DNA of 64,000 bases, taken from contig JAGNEZ010000037.1 in assembly GCA_018003015.1 (NCBI GenBank), forward strand, positions 1-64,000. The letters run 5' to 3'. A program made the position numbers and the translations under genes. Numbering within the stretch: the first letter of the stretch is position 1; each line of letters opens with the position of its first letter. Below, in pieces: positions 1 through 8,470 of the stretch. Source of the stretch: Phycisphaerae bacterium (GTDB lineage Bacteria > Planctomycetota > Phycisphaerae > UBA1845 > PWPN01). Under the pieces are notes generated by a model, which saw nothing but the letters and a program-made list of their open reading frames with translations, searched no databases and was not told where the DNA came from.

Positions 1-536
1 ACCGCCGGGAAATCCGCCTCCACGTAGCAGGGACCCTCCGCCTTCGCTGCGGGACAGTCGCCCGGCCGTTCGTAGAAGACCACGTTCTTGAAGCTCAGCA
101 GCTCCGGCTCCACGATCTTCCTGTACTCGGGGTGGTTGTGGAAGATGCTGATGAGGCCGTCGACGCCCCGGGCCCGGAAGTCGTCCAGGTAATCCACCAC
201 CCGCTCGCGTGTGCCCACCGCGTGGCCGACGATGAATCGGATGCCTCGGGCGGCGGCCATGGTCTCCATCAGCTGAAGCAGGCGAGGATCCGGCACAGCC
301 ACCGTGCTGACCAGCACGCCGACCACGCAACTGCGCTTGCCGGCCAGTTGACGGGCGATGATATTGGGGCGGTAGTGAGCTGCCTTGGCGGCCGCCAGGA
401 CCCGCTCAGCCGTTTCCGCCGAGATGCGATGCGAAGTCGCCCGGCCGTTGAGAACCAGCGAAACCGTGGTTCGGGAGATGCCCAGTTGTCGGGCGATCTG
501 CTCGGCCGTGATCCGCTCCGCGGGATGGGTCGGCAT
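1..536 (-). CDS. LacI-family transcriptional regulator, C-terminus outside the window
   Basis: About 178 N-terminal residues are visible. They form a LacI-type helix-turn-helix (ITAEQIARQLGISRTTVSLVLNG, residues about 7-29, followed by the hinge segment YRPNIIARQLAGKRS) and the start of a periplasmic-binding-protein-like effector domain (VVGVLVSTVAVPDPRLLQLM). The family represses sugar-utilisation genes until a sugar binds. The ATG at 536 was chosen because AAGGAGAG lies just upstream (about 543-550) and the HTH begins seven residues in. The gene runs off the left edge, so the sugar-binding residues and target operon are unknown. A palindrome of the type LacI proteins bind lies directly upstream, which suggests autoregulation (inference). 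Confidence 0.9.
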   Translation of the reverse strand, partial: MPTHPAERITAEQIARQLGISRTTVSLVLNGRATSHRISAETAERVLAAAKAAHYRPNIIARQLAGKRSCVVGVLVSTVAVPDPRLLQLMETMAAARGIRFIVGHAVGTRERVVDYLDDFRARGVDGLISIFHNHPEYRKIVEPELLSFKNVVFYERPGDCPAAKAEGPCYVEADFPA

Positions 537-552
537 CCACTCCTCTCCTTCA

Positions 553-568
553 GCCAACGCGCGTTAGC
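553..568. promoter_or_regulatory. Operator-like palindrome upstream of the lacI-family gene
   Basis: The 16-bp near-palindrome GCCAACGCGCGTTAGC has a perfect AACGCGCGTT core and a central CG. That is the usual shape of LacI/PurR/CcpA-type operators. It ends about 17 bases before the start codon of the regulator, so bound protein would block its own transcription. Visible symmetry is certain; the function is inferred. Confidence 0.45.
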
Positions 569-792
569 GGTAATGCTACCACGGGTTGGCATGCTATGCA
601 AGCCCGCCCGAACGCCCCGCGGCCCGTTGGCCTGCACAAGCCGACGCCTCAACCGGTGCAGCCGGGGATGGTCTCGCCGGGAACGCCGAAGCATGGTCTT
701 GCCAGGAAAGACCGGTGGGGGTTGACCGGAGAAGGGGAGCGGGTCCCACCGGAAGAGGCGAGGGATGATCTCGCCGGGGAAGGTGCCGGCGG

Positions 793-1161
793 TCAGCCGA
801 TGACCACGTTGAAGACGGCCAGGGCGGCCGTCTCGTCGTCGCAGAACGTGAACAGTTTCTTCAGCTTGGTGATCTCGAAGACTTTCATCAATTCGCCGCG
901 AAGGGCGCAGATGACCAGGGTGCCCTTGATTTCGCTGGTCTTTCTCTGAAGGTTGACCAGGACGCCCAGAGCGGAGGAGGAGAGGAACTTGACCTTGGTG
1001 AAGTCGAGGATCAGCTTGCGGCAGTTGCGGTCATCGACCAGCTCGTACAACTGCTGGCCGAGGCTCTCAACCTGGGCAAGATCGAGGATGGAGGCGTCCT
1101 CGATATTGACCACGGTGACATCGCGGATCGAGTGGATGAGTAGTCGTGCTGCGCCAGCCAT
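793..1161 (-). CDS. STAS-domain protein (anti-sigma factor antagonist type)
   Basis: The protein has 122 residues and is a single STAS domain of the SpoIIAA/RsbV kind. It has the typical beta-strand TVVNIEDASILD, the helix around LGQQLYELVDD, and the phosphorylation loop FLSSSALGVLVNL, where a Ser is the likely kinase target. Such proteins switch partners with anti-sigma kinases or act in c-di-GMP/phosphatase signalling circuits. The ATG at 1161 is preceded by GGGAGG at proper distance; an upstream in-frame extension lacks STAS similarity. No anti-sigma kinase is adjacent. A second STAS protein lies at 18248-18586; the two share the fold but little sequence. Confidence 0.85.
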   Translation of the reverse strand: MAGAARLLIHSIRDVTVVNIEDASILDLAQVESLGQQLYELVDDRNCRKLILDFTKVKFLSSSALGVLVNLQRKTSEIKGTLVICALRGELMKVFEITKLKKLFTFCDDETAALAVFNVVIG

Positions 1162-1340
1162 AGGTCCTCCCGGCCGTGTCGGTATCCCACGGCTTCCGCG
1201 AAGGACGACGATCCGTGACGGAGGCGGGAAGGGATACACGGCTTGATCGTGGGGTATTGTAGGGGTTCCCGAGTGGATATGCAACGATGGGGGTAGTGAT
1301 TAGACCGGGCGACTCGTCCGGGCGAGACGGGCGGTACTTC

Positions 1341-2663
1341 CTAAGGGTGGGCGGATTGCAGGTGGGTGTCGCCGGGATAGCCGTCCTGGATTTCCCAGAA
1401 GTTGTCGAGCCGCTTGATTAGAGGTCGCCCGTTTTCCGCACCCGCGCCGCGGTTGTCGCGGAGCAGAAGGACGATGTCTGAGCTGACCGCGGGGTTGGCG
1501 TGGAAGTAGTCGTGCCCGGTCCAGTTCGAGATCACCCTGACGTCGATCACCTGGGCTTGAGACAGGGAGTCCAGGGCCTGGCACTCCTCGGGCGTCAAGT
1601 CGCTGCCGCGCAGCTGCCCGAGGCGCTGGGTGCTGCCGAAGATCCAGTCGGCGATGCGGATGGCCCGATCCCACTGGGAGACGTAGACGGTGATTCGCTC
1701 CGGAACCAGGGTCACGTGCTCGGCGGCGATTCGTTCCTGAGCCACGTCCCAGTCCAGGTCCGCCGCTGCCAGGATGACGTTGCCGAGCTTGAGCTCGGAC
1801 CGAGTCTCCCTGCCGGCGGCCGCGTACTCGATGTGGAGTTCGCGCAGAGCGGTCATGAAGACGTCGGTTCCCCGGCTGTGGGCGATGACGTGCAGCTTCT
1901 CCAGTTCCGGGCAGGACACGATGGCTCGCAGGAACTGCTTGAGATGGTAGATGGTAAACTCCCCCGACTCGCGATCGTGAGCATAGCCGCGCAGGATGCT
2001 GAAGGGCGAGCCGGCGGGCCAGGTGTAAATGATCGGAACACCGGCGCGGCCCATGAAGTGCCAGAATCCCGCCGCGACAAAGGCCCCATCCTGGAACTCG
2101 TTGTTGTAGCCGTGAATGTAGAGGAAGGCCTCATGTCGCGGCGTCCGCCTCAGTTGCTCGGAAAGCAGCTCGCTCAGCCGCCGGCTGTTCTGGTGCTGGG
2201 CGTGGACGGTGGCGGGGTCCTCTACGAACCGACCCCGGTCCTGGATCACCGGCACGGGCGTCGCGGGAAACCGCCCGGTCTCACGAATCTCGGCCACCGA
2301 CAGCGGCAGGCGAAGTGAGCGGGTCTTTGCGCGGCTCTGCCGAACCAGTTCTTCCCACGGCAGATCACGGCCGATCTGGATCGTGCAGATGCCAAACGCC
2401 AGCGACTTGGATCTTTGATAGCCGTATCCCAGGCCACCCGCCGACTCGCGGATCGGACGGCGATCGGTGCCATACACCACGTCAACCTGGTTGTTTCGCA
2501 GCTCCGGGGGCACATGGCCGAGGGGATCCGCCTGTGACGCGGCACAGAGGTTGGGTGTGGGCATGAGTTCCTTTTGGCATCCGGGGCTTGCTGCCGCGGC
2601 GAGGATCGCGGCCACGAGCATGGCTCGCCGCAGGGCGTTCTGCATCGCCTGGCCATGGGTCAT
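1341..2663 (-). CDS. Lipoprotein alpha/beta hydrolase of the DUF900 type
   Basis: The product has 440 residues with a lipoprotein signal: a hydrophobic stretch (MLVAAILAAAASPGC) ends in a lipobox Cys at about residue 29. The body matches the DUF900 alpha/beta-hydrolase family: an oxyanion-type strand FLYIHGYNNEF and a nucleophile elbow VIAHSRGTDVF, in which the Ser is the expected catalytic nucleophile. A late His in NWTGHDYFH could complete the triad. The family has esterase/lipase-like folds but no settled substrate. The ATG overlaps the stop of the upstream histidine kinase as ATGA, so the two are probably translationally coupled. Membrane attachment, periplasmic or outer, is inferred. Confidence 0.8.
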   Translation of the reverse strand: MTHGQAMQNALRRAMLVAAILAAAASPGCQKELMPTPNLCAASQADPLGHVPPELRNNQVDVVYGTDRRPIRESAGGLGYGYQRSKSLAFGICTIQIGRDLPWEELVRQSRAKTRSLRLPLSVAEIRETGRFPATPVPVIQDRGRFVEDPATVHAQHQNSRRLSELLSEQLRRTPRHEAFLYIHGYNNEFQDGAFVAAGFWHFMGRAGVPIIYTWPAGSPFSILRGYAHDRESGEFTIYHLKQFLRAIVSCPELEKLHVIAHSRGTDVFMTALRELHIEYAAAGRETRSELKLGNVILAAADLDWDVAQERIAAEHVTLVPERITVYVSQWDRAIRIADWIFGSTQRLGQLRGSDLTPEECQALDSLSQAQVIDVRVISNWTGHDYFHANPAVSSDIVLLLRDNRGAGAENGRPLIKRLDNFWEIQDGYPGDTHLQSAHP

Positions 2664-4363
2664 CGGGACTCCTTCGCCTGGCTGTCGAGAGGGATGGTGA
2701 CGGTGAATTCGGTGCCTTTTCCCGGCTCGCTGGTGACCAGAATCGTGCCGTTGTGGTCCTGGATGATGCCATGCACGACGCTGAGGCCCAGCCCCATGCC
2801 CCCTTGCGACTGCCGGGTGGTGTAAAACGGATCGAAGAGTCGTGGCAGGTCTTCGTCGGAAATGCCTCTGCCGTTGTCCTCGATTGCGAAGCTCGCGGTA
2901 TCCGTTCCGATGAGGGTCCGGATGGTGATGCGGCTGGCACCGGCCTCGATGGCATTCCGGATCAGGTTGACGCCGACCTGCTCCATGGCGGTGGAGTTCA
3001 GCCGCAGAATGGGATCGGGTTCTTCCAGAAGGATGTTGATGTCGCACTGGTTCTTGGCCGCGTATTCGCGTGTCAGAGCGATGGTATTGCGCAGAATGCT
3101 GTTGAGACTGCAGGGGGTCTTGGCCGTTTCCTCCGCCCGGGCGAACCGTCGGAAATTCTGAACGATGGTCTTGCAGCGCTCCGCGTTCTTGACAATGTCG
3201 TCGAGCACGGGCACGAGGTGGTGAGGCACTCTGCCCGCGGCCAGGGCGGACTGGGCGGTGAGCAGGATCCCGCCCACCGGGTTGTTGATTTCGTGGGCGA
3301 TGCCGGCCGAGAGCGTGCCCAGCGAGGCCAGCCGCTCGACGCGCCGAGCCTGGTCCCGCACCGCAATCAGTTCCTGGGTCCGCGCCTTGACCAGTTCCTC
3401 AAGATGGTCGCGGTATTTGGCCAGTTCGCGCTCCGCCAGGATGCGCTCGGTGATGTCCCGGGCCATGCCAAACACCGTTCGGTCGTTCAGGGAGACCGCG
3501 TTCAGCAAGGCAAACCGGGTGCTGCCGTCGGGTCGGACACAAGTGATCTCTCCCAGCTCGCAGGCGGGTGTCGCCGACGATGCCCGTTTCAGGCGGTCCT
3601 CCGCGCCTTCCGGGGCCAGGTCGGACGTGGTCAACTCCCGCAACTGGGTGCGGGAGCGGCCGATCAGCTCCTCCGCCGCCCGGTTGGCGTCGAGGTAGCG
3701 GCCGGTGGACTTCTCAACCAGGAAGATGGCGTCGTTGGCTCGTTCGAACAGCAGACGGTAGCGTTCCTCGCTCTCCCGCAGGGCCTTGTCCGCCCGCAGG
3801 CGAGCCTCCTGGTCGAGGAACAGCATGCACACCAGCACCGTGGCCACCGGGTAGATGGTGATGACCGGAATGGCGATCTGAAGGAACACGCTCGCCGCCT
3901 GATCGGCTGGCAAGGTGCTGGTCAGGGCAAGCATCACGATGTGGACCAGAATCCCGAAGCCCAAAAGACAAAGCGGGTGGGCAGCCCATGCGTGGCGGCG
4001 GCGCAGGTAGTGCCATGCAACCCCCAGTAGAGCGGACTCGATGGCGACGCTGACCCCCATGACCACCCCGCTGCCCCCAAGCGAGGTACGGTACGCGGCC
4101 GCCATGACCGCCGCGATGCCTGCCGAGATCGGACCACCAAACAGGCCGGCGATACTGATCATGATCGACCGGCCGTCGAAGATGATCCCCTGGGTCAGGG
4201 TGAGAGCGGCCCACATGCCCACGATGGACGCCCCGCCAAACAGCAGGCCGGATGCAACCTGGTAGGCGGTCGTTTCCTGTTTCCAGCGGCGGATGATCAG
4301 ACTGTGCATCACGCTCAGGGCGACGAGCAAGGAAATATTGTTCACCAGATTGAGATAGATCAT
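2660..4363 (-). CDS. 5TM-Lyt sensor histidine kinase with PAS domain
   Basis: The N-terminal 180 residues hold five to six hydrophobic helices of the 5TM receptor/LytS type (SIAGLFGGPISAGIAAVMAA is characteristic). A PAS domain follows at about 200-310, then a coiled coil, the H-box (AGIAHEINNPVGG, His near 357), the N-box NLIRNAIEA, the G1 box DNGRGIS, the F-box LFDPFYTTR and the G2 box GMGLGLS. All catalytic boxes are intact, so it should autophosphorylate. No response regulator is adjacent; its only coupled neighbour is the hydrolase lipoprotein downstream. A GTG one codon earlier is possible, but GAGAGGA spacing favours the ATG at 4363. Confidence 0.92.
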   Translation of the reverse strand: MIYLNLVNNISLLVALSVMHSLIIRRWKQETTAYQVASGLLFGGASIVGMWAALTLTQGIIFDGRSIMISIAGLFGGPISAGIAAVMAAAYRTSLGGSGVVMGVSVAIESALLGVAWHYLRRRHAWAAHPLCLLGFGILVHIVMLALTSTLPADQAASVFLQIAIPVITIYPVATVLVCMLFLDQEARLRADKALRESEERYRLLFERANDAIFLVEKSTGRYLDANRAAEELIGRSRTQLRELTTSDLAPEGAEDRLKRASSATPACELGEITCVRPDGSTRFALLNAVSLNDRTVFGMARDITERILAERELAKYRDHLEELVKARTQELIAVRDQARRVERLASLGTLSAGIAHEINNPVGGILLTAQSALAAGRVPHHLVPVLDDIVKNAERCKTIVQNFRRFARAEETAKTPCSLNSILRNTIALTREYAAKNQCDINILLEEPDPILRLNSTAMEQVGVNLIRNAIEAGASRITIRTLIGTDTASFAIEDNGRGISDEDLPRLFDPFYTTRQSQGGMGLGLSVVHGIIQDHNGTILVTSEPGKGTEFTVTIPLDSQAKESR

Positions 4364-4560
4364 CACGCCGATCCTCTCGGCTGCCCGGCGAGATCGGACC
4401 CCTCGGACGCATGCCTCCGGCCAAGGCGGTCGTCAGTATAGCGGATGGCCGCGAGGGCGGCTATCACGGCCTTGAAGAGTCGGTGGGCAGTTGATTCTGA
4501 GGGAGGGACTGCCTGCGTGACGACAAGCCGATGCCGGATTCGGCAGAAGACGCCCCAGTA

Positions 4561-5259
4561 TCAGCGCAGCACCTGGAGGTTGACCTCTTCGTGTCTTCGC
4601 GATTCCTGGTTCCACTTGCTCAAGATCAGGACGGTATCGGCGACCGGCTGTCCGCTGGCCATGTCGTATACGTCCACTTGCAGGAGTCCGCCACCAACCG
4701 GCTTGACCGGCGCTGCTTCCGCGCGTTCATCAATTACCTTGACCCGAGAGGGAACCTGGACCTTGCTCCATACGATCGGTCTGCCGCCGTCGACGTAGAC
4801 CTCGATTCGAGGCGCGGGCACCGGCCGGCGATACAACTCCTGGTCGGCATCGAAGTAGACCTTGGGATTGCTGAACAACTGATGGAAGCTCACCGGTTGC
4901 CAGACGACGAAGGTCCAGTTCACGACACCCTTGTTGTTCAAGCCCCTGTCCAGGGCATGGATCAGATCGGTGCCCGGGCCATCGTGCACGACCAGTTCCA
5001 GGCGCGGCGCATGGATCGCAGCGAAGGTCTTCAGTGCCTTGTTAGACTCGTCCGTGTCCTGACAGTGGAACGAGAAGTGGAACTCGCCGCCGCCGAACGG
5101 CGGGCCTTCCCAGCCGCCCCGCCGGCCGGGCAGATTCGCCACCTGGTCGCAGCCCAGCGGGACAAGGATCCCGTGCCAGGGCGTGTCGGTGGAGATGATC
5201 GTGATGAGCGCGTGAGCCGGCTGCGGCCCGGGGTGGAGCAGGGCGAGTCCGATCAACAC
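4561..5259 (-). CDS. Secreted protein of unknown function; start uncertain
   Basis: The family is not recognised. The mature part begins around ALITIISTDTPWHG and ends with a beta-rich domain (GGGLLQVDVYDMASGQPVADTVLILSKWN) that may resemble a carboxypeptidase-regulatory-like or Ig-like fold. The GTG at 5259 has no ribosome site and lies inside a hydrophobic stretch. In the same frame, an ACG codon at 5293-5295 lies five bases after GGGAGG and adds an N-terminus with charged RRW followed by the hydrophobic core ALTVLIGLALL and a PAHA cleavage site, a textbook Sec signal. The real start is therefore probably 5295, either a rare ACG start or an ATG misread. Same strand as the kinase operon downstream, with a 197-base gap. 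Confidence 0.6.
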   Translation of the reverse strand: MLIGLALLHPGPQPAHALITIISTDTPWHGILVPLGCDQVANLPGRRGGWEGPPFGGGEFHFSFHCQDTDESNKALKTFAAIHAPRLELVVHDGPGTDLIHALDRGLNNKGVVNWTFVVWQPVSFHQLFSNPKVYFDADQELYRRPVPAPRIEVYVDGGRPIVWSKVQVPSRVKVIDERAEAAPVKPVGGGLLQVDVYDMASGQPVADTVLILSKWNQESRRHEEVNLQVLR

Positions 5260-5365
5260 GGTCAGAGCGGCCGGCCAGCGACGATGAGCAGACGTGGCGT
5301 CCTCCCGAAGGGCAGAATGGTCCCTCAGGAGAATAGACGCCGATGGCCGCCGTCCGTTCCCGCGG

Positions 5366-6889
5366 TCAGTACGATTTTCCGAAGATCACCCGCCGGTGGC
5401 TGGGCTGCCCGCTGATCACGCATTTGCCCTCCTCGGGCTCGGCGCTGAGCGGGATGCAGCGAATGGTCACGTTCAGGTCGCTCTTGACCTGCTCCTCGAC
5501 GGCCCGATCGCCGTTCCAGTGGCACAGGGCGAATCCGCCATGTGGCTCGGGCTTTTCGGCGTTTTTCGGGGTGAAGTAGGCGTAGAACTCGTCCTTTGAG
5601 TCGATCCGCCGGGTGTGTTGGTCCCTCAGCGTGCGGGCTCGATCGAGCAAAACCTGCTGGATCTCGTCGAGTTGGCCCGTGACGGTGGCCACAAACTTGG
5701 CCCGTTTCTGGCCGACCCGCTCCTTGGGCGTCTTGTCCCGGCGGCCGACGAAGACAGAGTCCTCGGCGATGTCGCGTGGCCCGATCTCCAAGCGGATGGG
5801 AATGCCTTTCTTGACCCAGGACCAGGTCTTCTCCCCGCCGCGCAACTCGCGGGTGTCGATCTCGACTTGTACCGGACGACCCTCGTAGGCGATTCCCCGC
5901 AGTTCCTCGGCCAGCCTGGCGCAGTAGCCCAGCACCTCGGCCTTGGTCTCCTCCTTGTGGATCACCGGCAGGATGACCACGTGGGCGGGGGCGAGTCTCG
6001 GCGGCAGGACCAAGCCGTCGTCGTCGCTGTGGGTCATGATCATCGCTCCGATCAACCGGGTGGACACGCCCCACGAGGTTGTCCAGGCATGGACCAGCTC
6101 GCCCTGGTCATCCAGGAACTTGATGTCCGAAGCCCTGGCGAAATTCTGGCCCAGAAAATGCGACGTGCCCGCCTGCAGGGCTTTGTAGTCCTGCATCATC
6201 GCCTCGATGCAGTAGGTGATGTCGGCTCCGGGGAACCGCTCGCTCTCGGTCTTCTCGCCCTTGATCACCGGGATGGCCATGTGGCCCTCGGCGAACTCGG
6301 CGTAGACGTCGAGCATCCTCAGGGTCTCCGCCATAGCCTCTTCTCTGGTAGCGTGGGCGGTGTGACCTTCCTGCCAGAGAAACTCGGTCGTCCGAAGAAA
6401 CAGGCGTGTGCGCATTTCCCAGCGAACGACGTTGGCCCACTGATTGATGAGCAGGGGCAGGTCGCGGTAGCTCTGCACCCACTTGGCGAACATCGCCCCG
6501 ATAATCGTCTCCGACGTCGGGCGGACGACCAGCGGTTCCTCGAGTTCACCCGCCGGCACCAGCTTGCCGTCCCGGCCGGCCTCGAGCCGATGATGGGTGA
6601 CCACGGCACATTCCTTGGCGAATCCCTCGACGTGGGCCGCCTCCTTCTCGAGGAAGCTCATCGGGATGAACAGCGGGAAATAGGCGTTACGGTGCCCGGT
6701 GTCCTTGAACATACCGTCCAGCACCCGCTGCATGTTCTCCCACAGGGTGTAGCCCCAAGGCTTGATGACCATGCACCCGCGAACCGGGGACGCTTCGGCC
6801 AGGTCGGCCGCCTTGATCACCTGCTGATACCATTCCGGATAGTCCTCGACTCGCGTGGGCGAAATCGCCGTCTGTGCTTGCTTGGCCAT
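5366..6889 (-). CDS. proS: Proline-tRNA ligase, archaeal/eukaryotic-type (ProS type 3)
   Basis: This enzyme charges tRNA-Pro with proline in the cytosol. It has 507 residues and the short ProS type 3 layout without the bacterial editing insertion. Visible class II motifs are motif 2 (RWEMRTRLFLRTTEFLWQEGHT) and motif 3 (GVSTRLIGAMIMTHSDDDG), plus VVRPTSETIIG. The anticodon-binding domain follows from about residue 290, and the chain ends in Tyr (IFGKSY), as in archaeal-type ProRS, where the C-terminal carboxylate reaches the active site. The ATG at 6889 starts MAKQ; an upstream extension is Arg-rich and unsupported. Two Cys in the C-terminal domain (CIPLS, CVISG) remain, so the zinc site seems reduced. 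Confidence 0.95.
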   Translation of the reverse strand: MAKQAQTAISPTRVEDYPEWYQQVIKAADLAEASPVRGCMVIKPWGYTLWENMQRVLDGMFKDTGHRNAYFPLFIPMSFLEKEAAHVEGFAKECAVVTHHRLEAGRDGKLVPAGELEEPLVVRPTSETIIGAMFAKWVQSYRDLPLLINQWANVVRWEMRTRLFLRTTEFLWQEGHTAHATREEAMAETLRMLDVYAEFAEGHMAIPVIKGEKTESERFPGADITYCIEAMMQDYKALQAGTSHFLGQNFARASDIKFLDDQGELVHAWTTSWGVSTRLIGAMIMTHSDDDGLVLPPRLAPAHVVILPVIHKEETKAEVLGYCARLAEELRGIAYEGRPVQVEIDTRELRGGEKTWSWVKKGIPIRLEIGPRDIAEDSVFVGRRDKTPKERVGQKRAKFVATVTGQLDEIQQVLLDRARTLRDQHTRRIDSKDEFYAYFTPKNAEKPEPHGGFALCHWNGDRAVEEQVKSDLNVTIRCIPLSAEPEEGKCVISGQPSHRRVIFGKSY

Positions 6890-7088
6890 CCTGCTCAACC
6901 TTCGAGTCCCTCTCCCCCTGTGGCGCGGCACAGGCCTCCAGCCTGTCAGCGAACCGGCACGACACCGGTCCCGCGCCCGACGGGACGGGCTCTCCCTGAA
7001 AACCGTTCAACCCCGAACACGACGCCCCTTTATCATCCACGCACCGGCCGGCAAGTCAAATCCCGAGCCCAGGCCGGCGAGGACATGG

Positions 7089-8220
7089 TCAACGCCCGAT
7101 TGCCCGCCCATCCATCAACACATGGAGCCAGTTCATAGATTCTAGAGGTTCTATCCACTCGTCCGTAGCGCCCCCCGCCGGGGACCAAGCGAAGCCCAAG
7201 CCCGGGTCACCCGATCTCCCCTGGCCGGTGATGCGCTGGCCGCTGCGTAAGGCAGTGACCGTCCGCTCCACTGGGAACCATGTTCCATTTCGTCTCCAGT
7301 AGGCCCCTTCCAGCTCCTTTCGAACCACACCATCCCGGATGGTCGTGCATACCTCGCAGTCCTCCACGGGGTAGGGGGTGCCGTCGCTGCGCGAATGGTG
7401 GACAGTGGCATGTCCGGGCTTGCCGATCAGTTCCTCCGCCGGCCAGCCCAGCATCTGGACGGCGGCCGGATTGACGAAAGTGAAGCGGCCCTCCTGGTCA
7501 AATCCGAGAATGCCGTCGCCCGCCGCCTCCAGGATGGCCTGCATTCGCCCGGTGCTTTCTTCCATGTGCTGGACGATCGGCGAACTGATGCGCGTGAACA
7601 GAAGTAAAGCCAGAAAGACGAGTTCCCAAGGTCGTCAGCCCGGCAAGGAGGCCGATTCGGATAAAGGGGCGTCGGACTTCGCTCATGTCCATCTTGGCAA
7701 CCAGAAACCAGTCTGTACCTCTAATAGGCGCATAGGCGGCCAGGGCCTGGATCCCCCGGTAGTCCCGGCCGATGAGCCAGCCGGACCCGCCATCCACGGC
7801 GCGCTGCATGGCTTCGGATAGCGGTCCGTGTCCCGGGACCGCCCGGACCGGGTCGGCCCGGGGCGAGTCCAGCTGACGCCGTTGCTGAACGAGAAAGCGG
7901 ATAACCTCCCCCTCCCGCCTGGCGACGGCCCACTCCCCCGTCGTGCCGAAGCCCTCGGACCGGATCTGGGCCTGCCGGATCTGCTCCAGCGTGGCCGCCG
8001 TCCAGTCCCGGTCTGACAGCCTGTCCGCACGCGACCGCTCGGCTTGAACGATGACTTCGATGAAGCTCACCTGGTTGTGGACCACGTCGGCAAGCCAGTT
8101 GCGATGCCAGCGGACTCCCTCCGTGTATAGGACGTAGGCCGTGGTGATCAGGGTCAGCAGCGAAGTTCCGACCATCAGAAGGGCCAGTATTCCGAACGGT
8201 TGCCGATTCGAACTGAGCAT
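7089..8220 (-). pseudogene. Frameshifted Cache-PAS sensor, output domain missing
   Basis: One frame encodes a membrane anchor (ILALLMVGTSLLTLITTAYVL), an extracytoplasmic Cache-like domain ending in the signature GTDWFLVAKMDMSEV, and a second transmembrane segment that breaks off after GLLAGLTTLGT at about 7630. The sequence resumes one frame over with VFLALLLFTRISSPIVQHMEES and a PAS domain (AILEAAGDGILGFDQEGRFTFVNPA). After VTALRSGQRITG the chain degenerates and stops with no kinase or GGDEF domain. One indel near 7625-7633 explains the first break; loss of the output domain is a second lesion. The ATG at 8220 has AAGG seven bases upstream. It is divergent from the c-di-GMP regulator at 8471, its plausible former partner. 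An assembly error could explain the indel, but not the missing C-terminus. Confidence 0.75.
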
Positions 8221-8423
8221 ACCCATACCTTCGGCTGATCGCGGCACGAGCCTGAAGCGGGAGGTGCCCGGCTGACCTTTTTCGGAACGTCCGGCCGGAG
8301 GGACGCTCGGCCCATACGCCGATCATCCTCCCCGTTTCCTGATGTCCCAACCCCGGACTGACCTGCCGGCTTTGTATAGCCCTTCCGGCATCACAAGTGG
8401 GCGCCGACCCGAGCCGATAGTGA

Positions 8424-8436
8424 TGTGAGGGTCACA
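8424..8436. promoter_or_regulatory. Inverted repeat TGTGA-GGG-TCACA before the c-di-GMP gene
   Basis: A perfect 5-bp inverted repeat with a 3-base spacer lies 34 bases upstream of the regulator start at 8471. The arms match CRP/FNR-family half sites, but the spacer is 3 rather than 6, so a true CRP site is unlikely. It could be an operator for the divergent sensor/regulator pair. Symmetry is seen; function is inferred. Confidence 0.3.
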
Positions 8437-8470
8437 AGGCTCGCCGAATTGAGGGTGGACCTGGCTCAGG

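Noticed and set aside
1500-2318. Long open frame antisense to the DUF900 lipoprotein
   Set aside because: High GC opens the reverse frame; the sense strand has a lipobox and catalytic motifs, while this frame has no family similarity or ribosome site. The same holds for other long antisense frames, such as 2588-4030, 5615-7138, 13647-15560, 16047-17855, 18784-20553, 42108-44225, 49845-51161 and 56090-57628.
8424-8436. True CRP site
   Set aside because: The arms match, but the spacer is 3 bases instead of 6; kept only as an unassigned inverted repeat.
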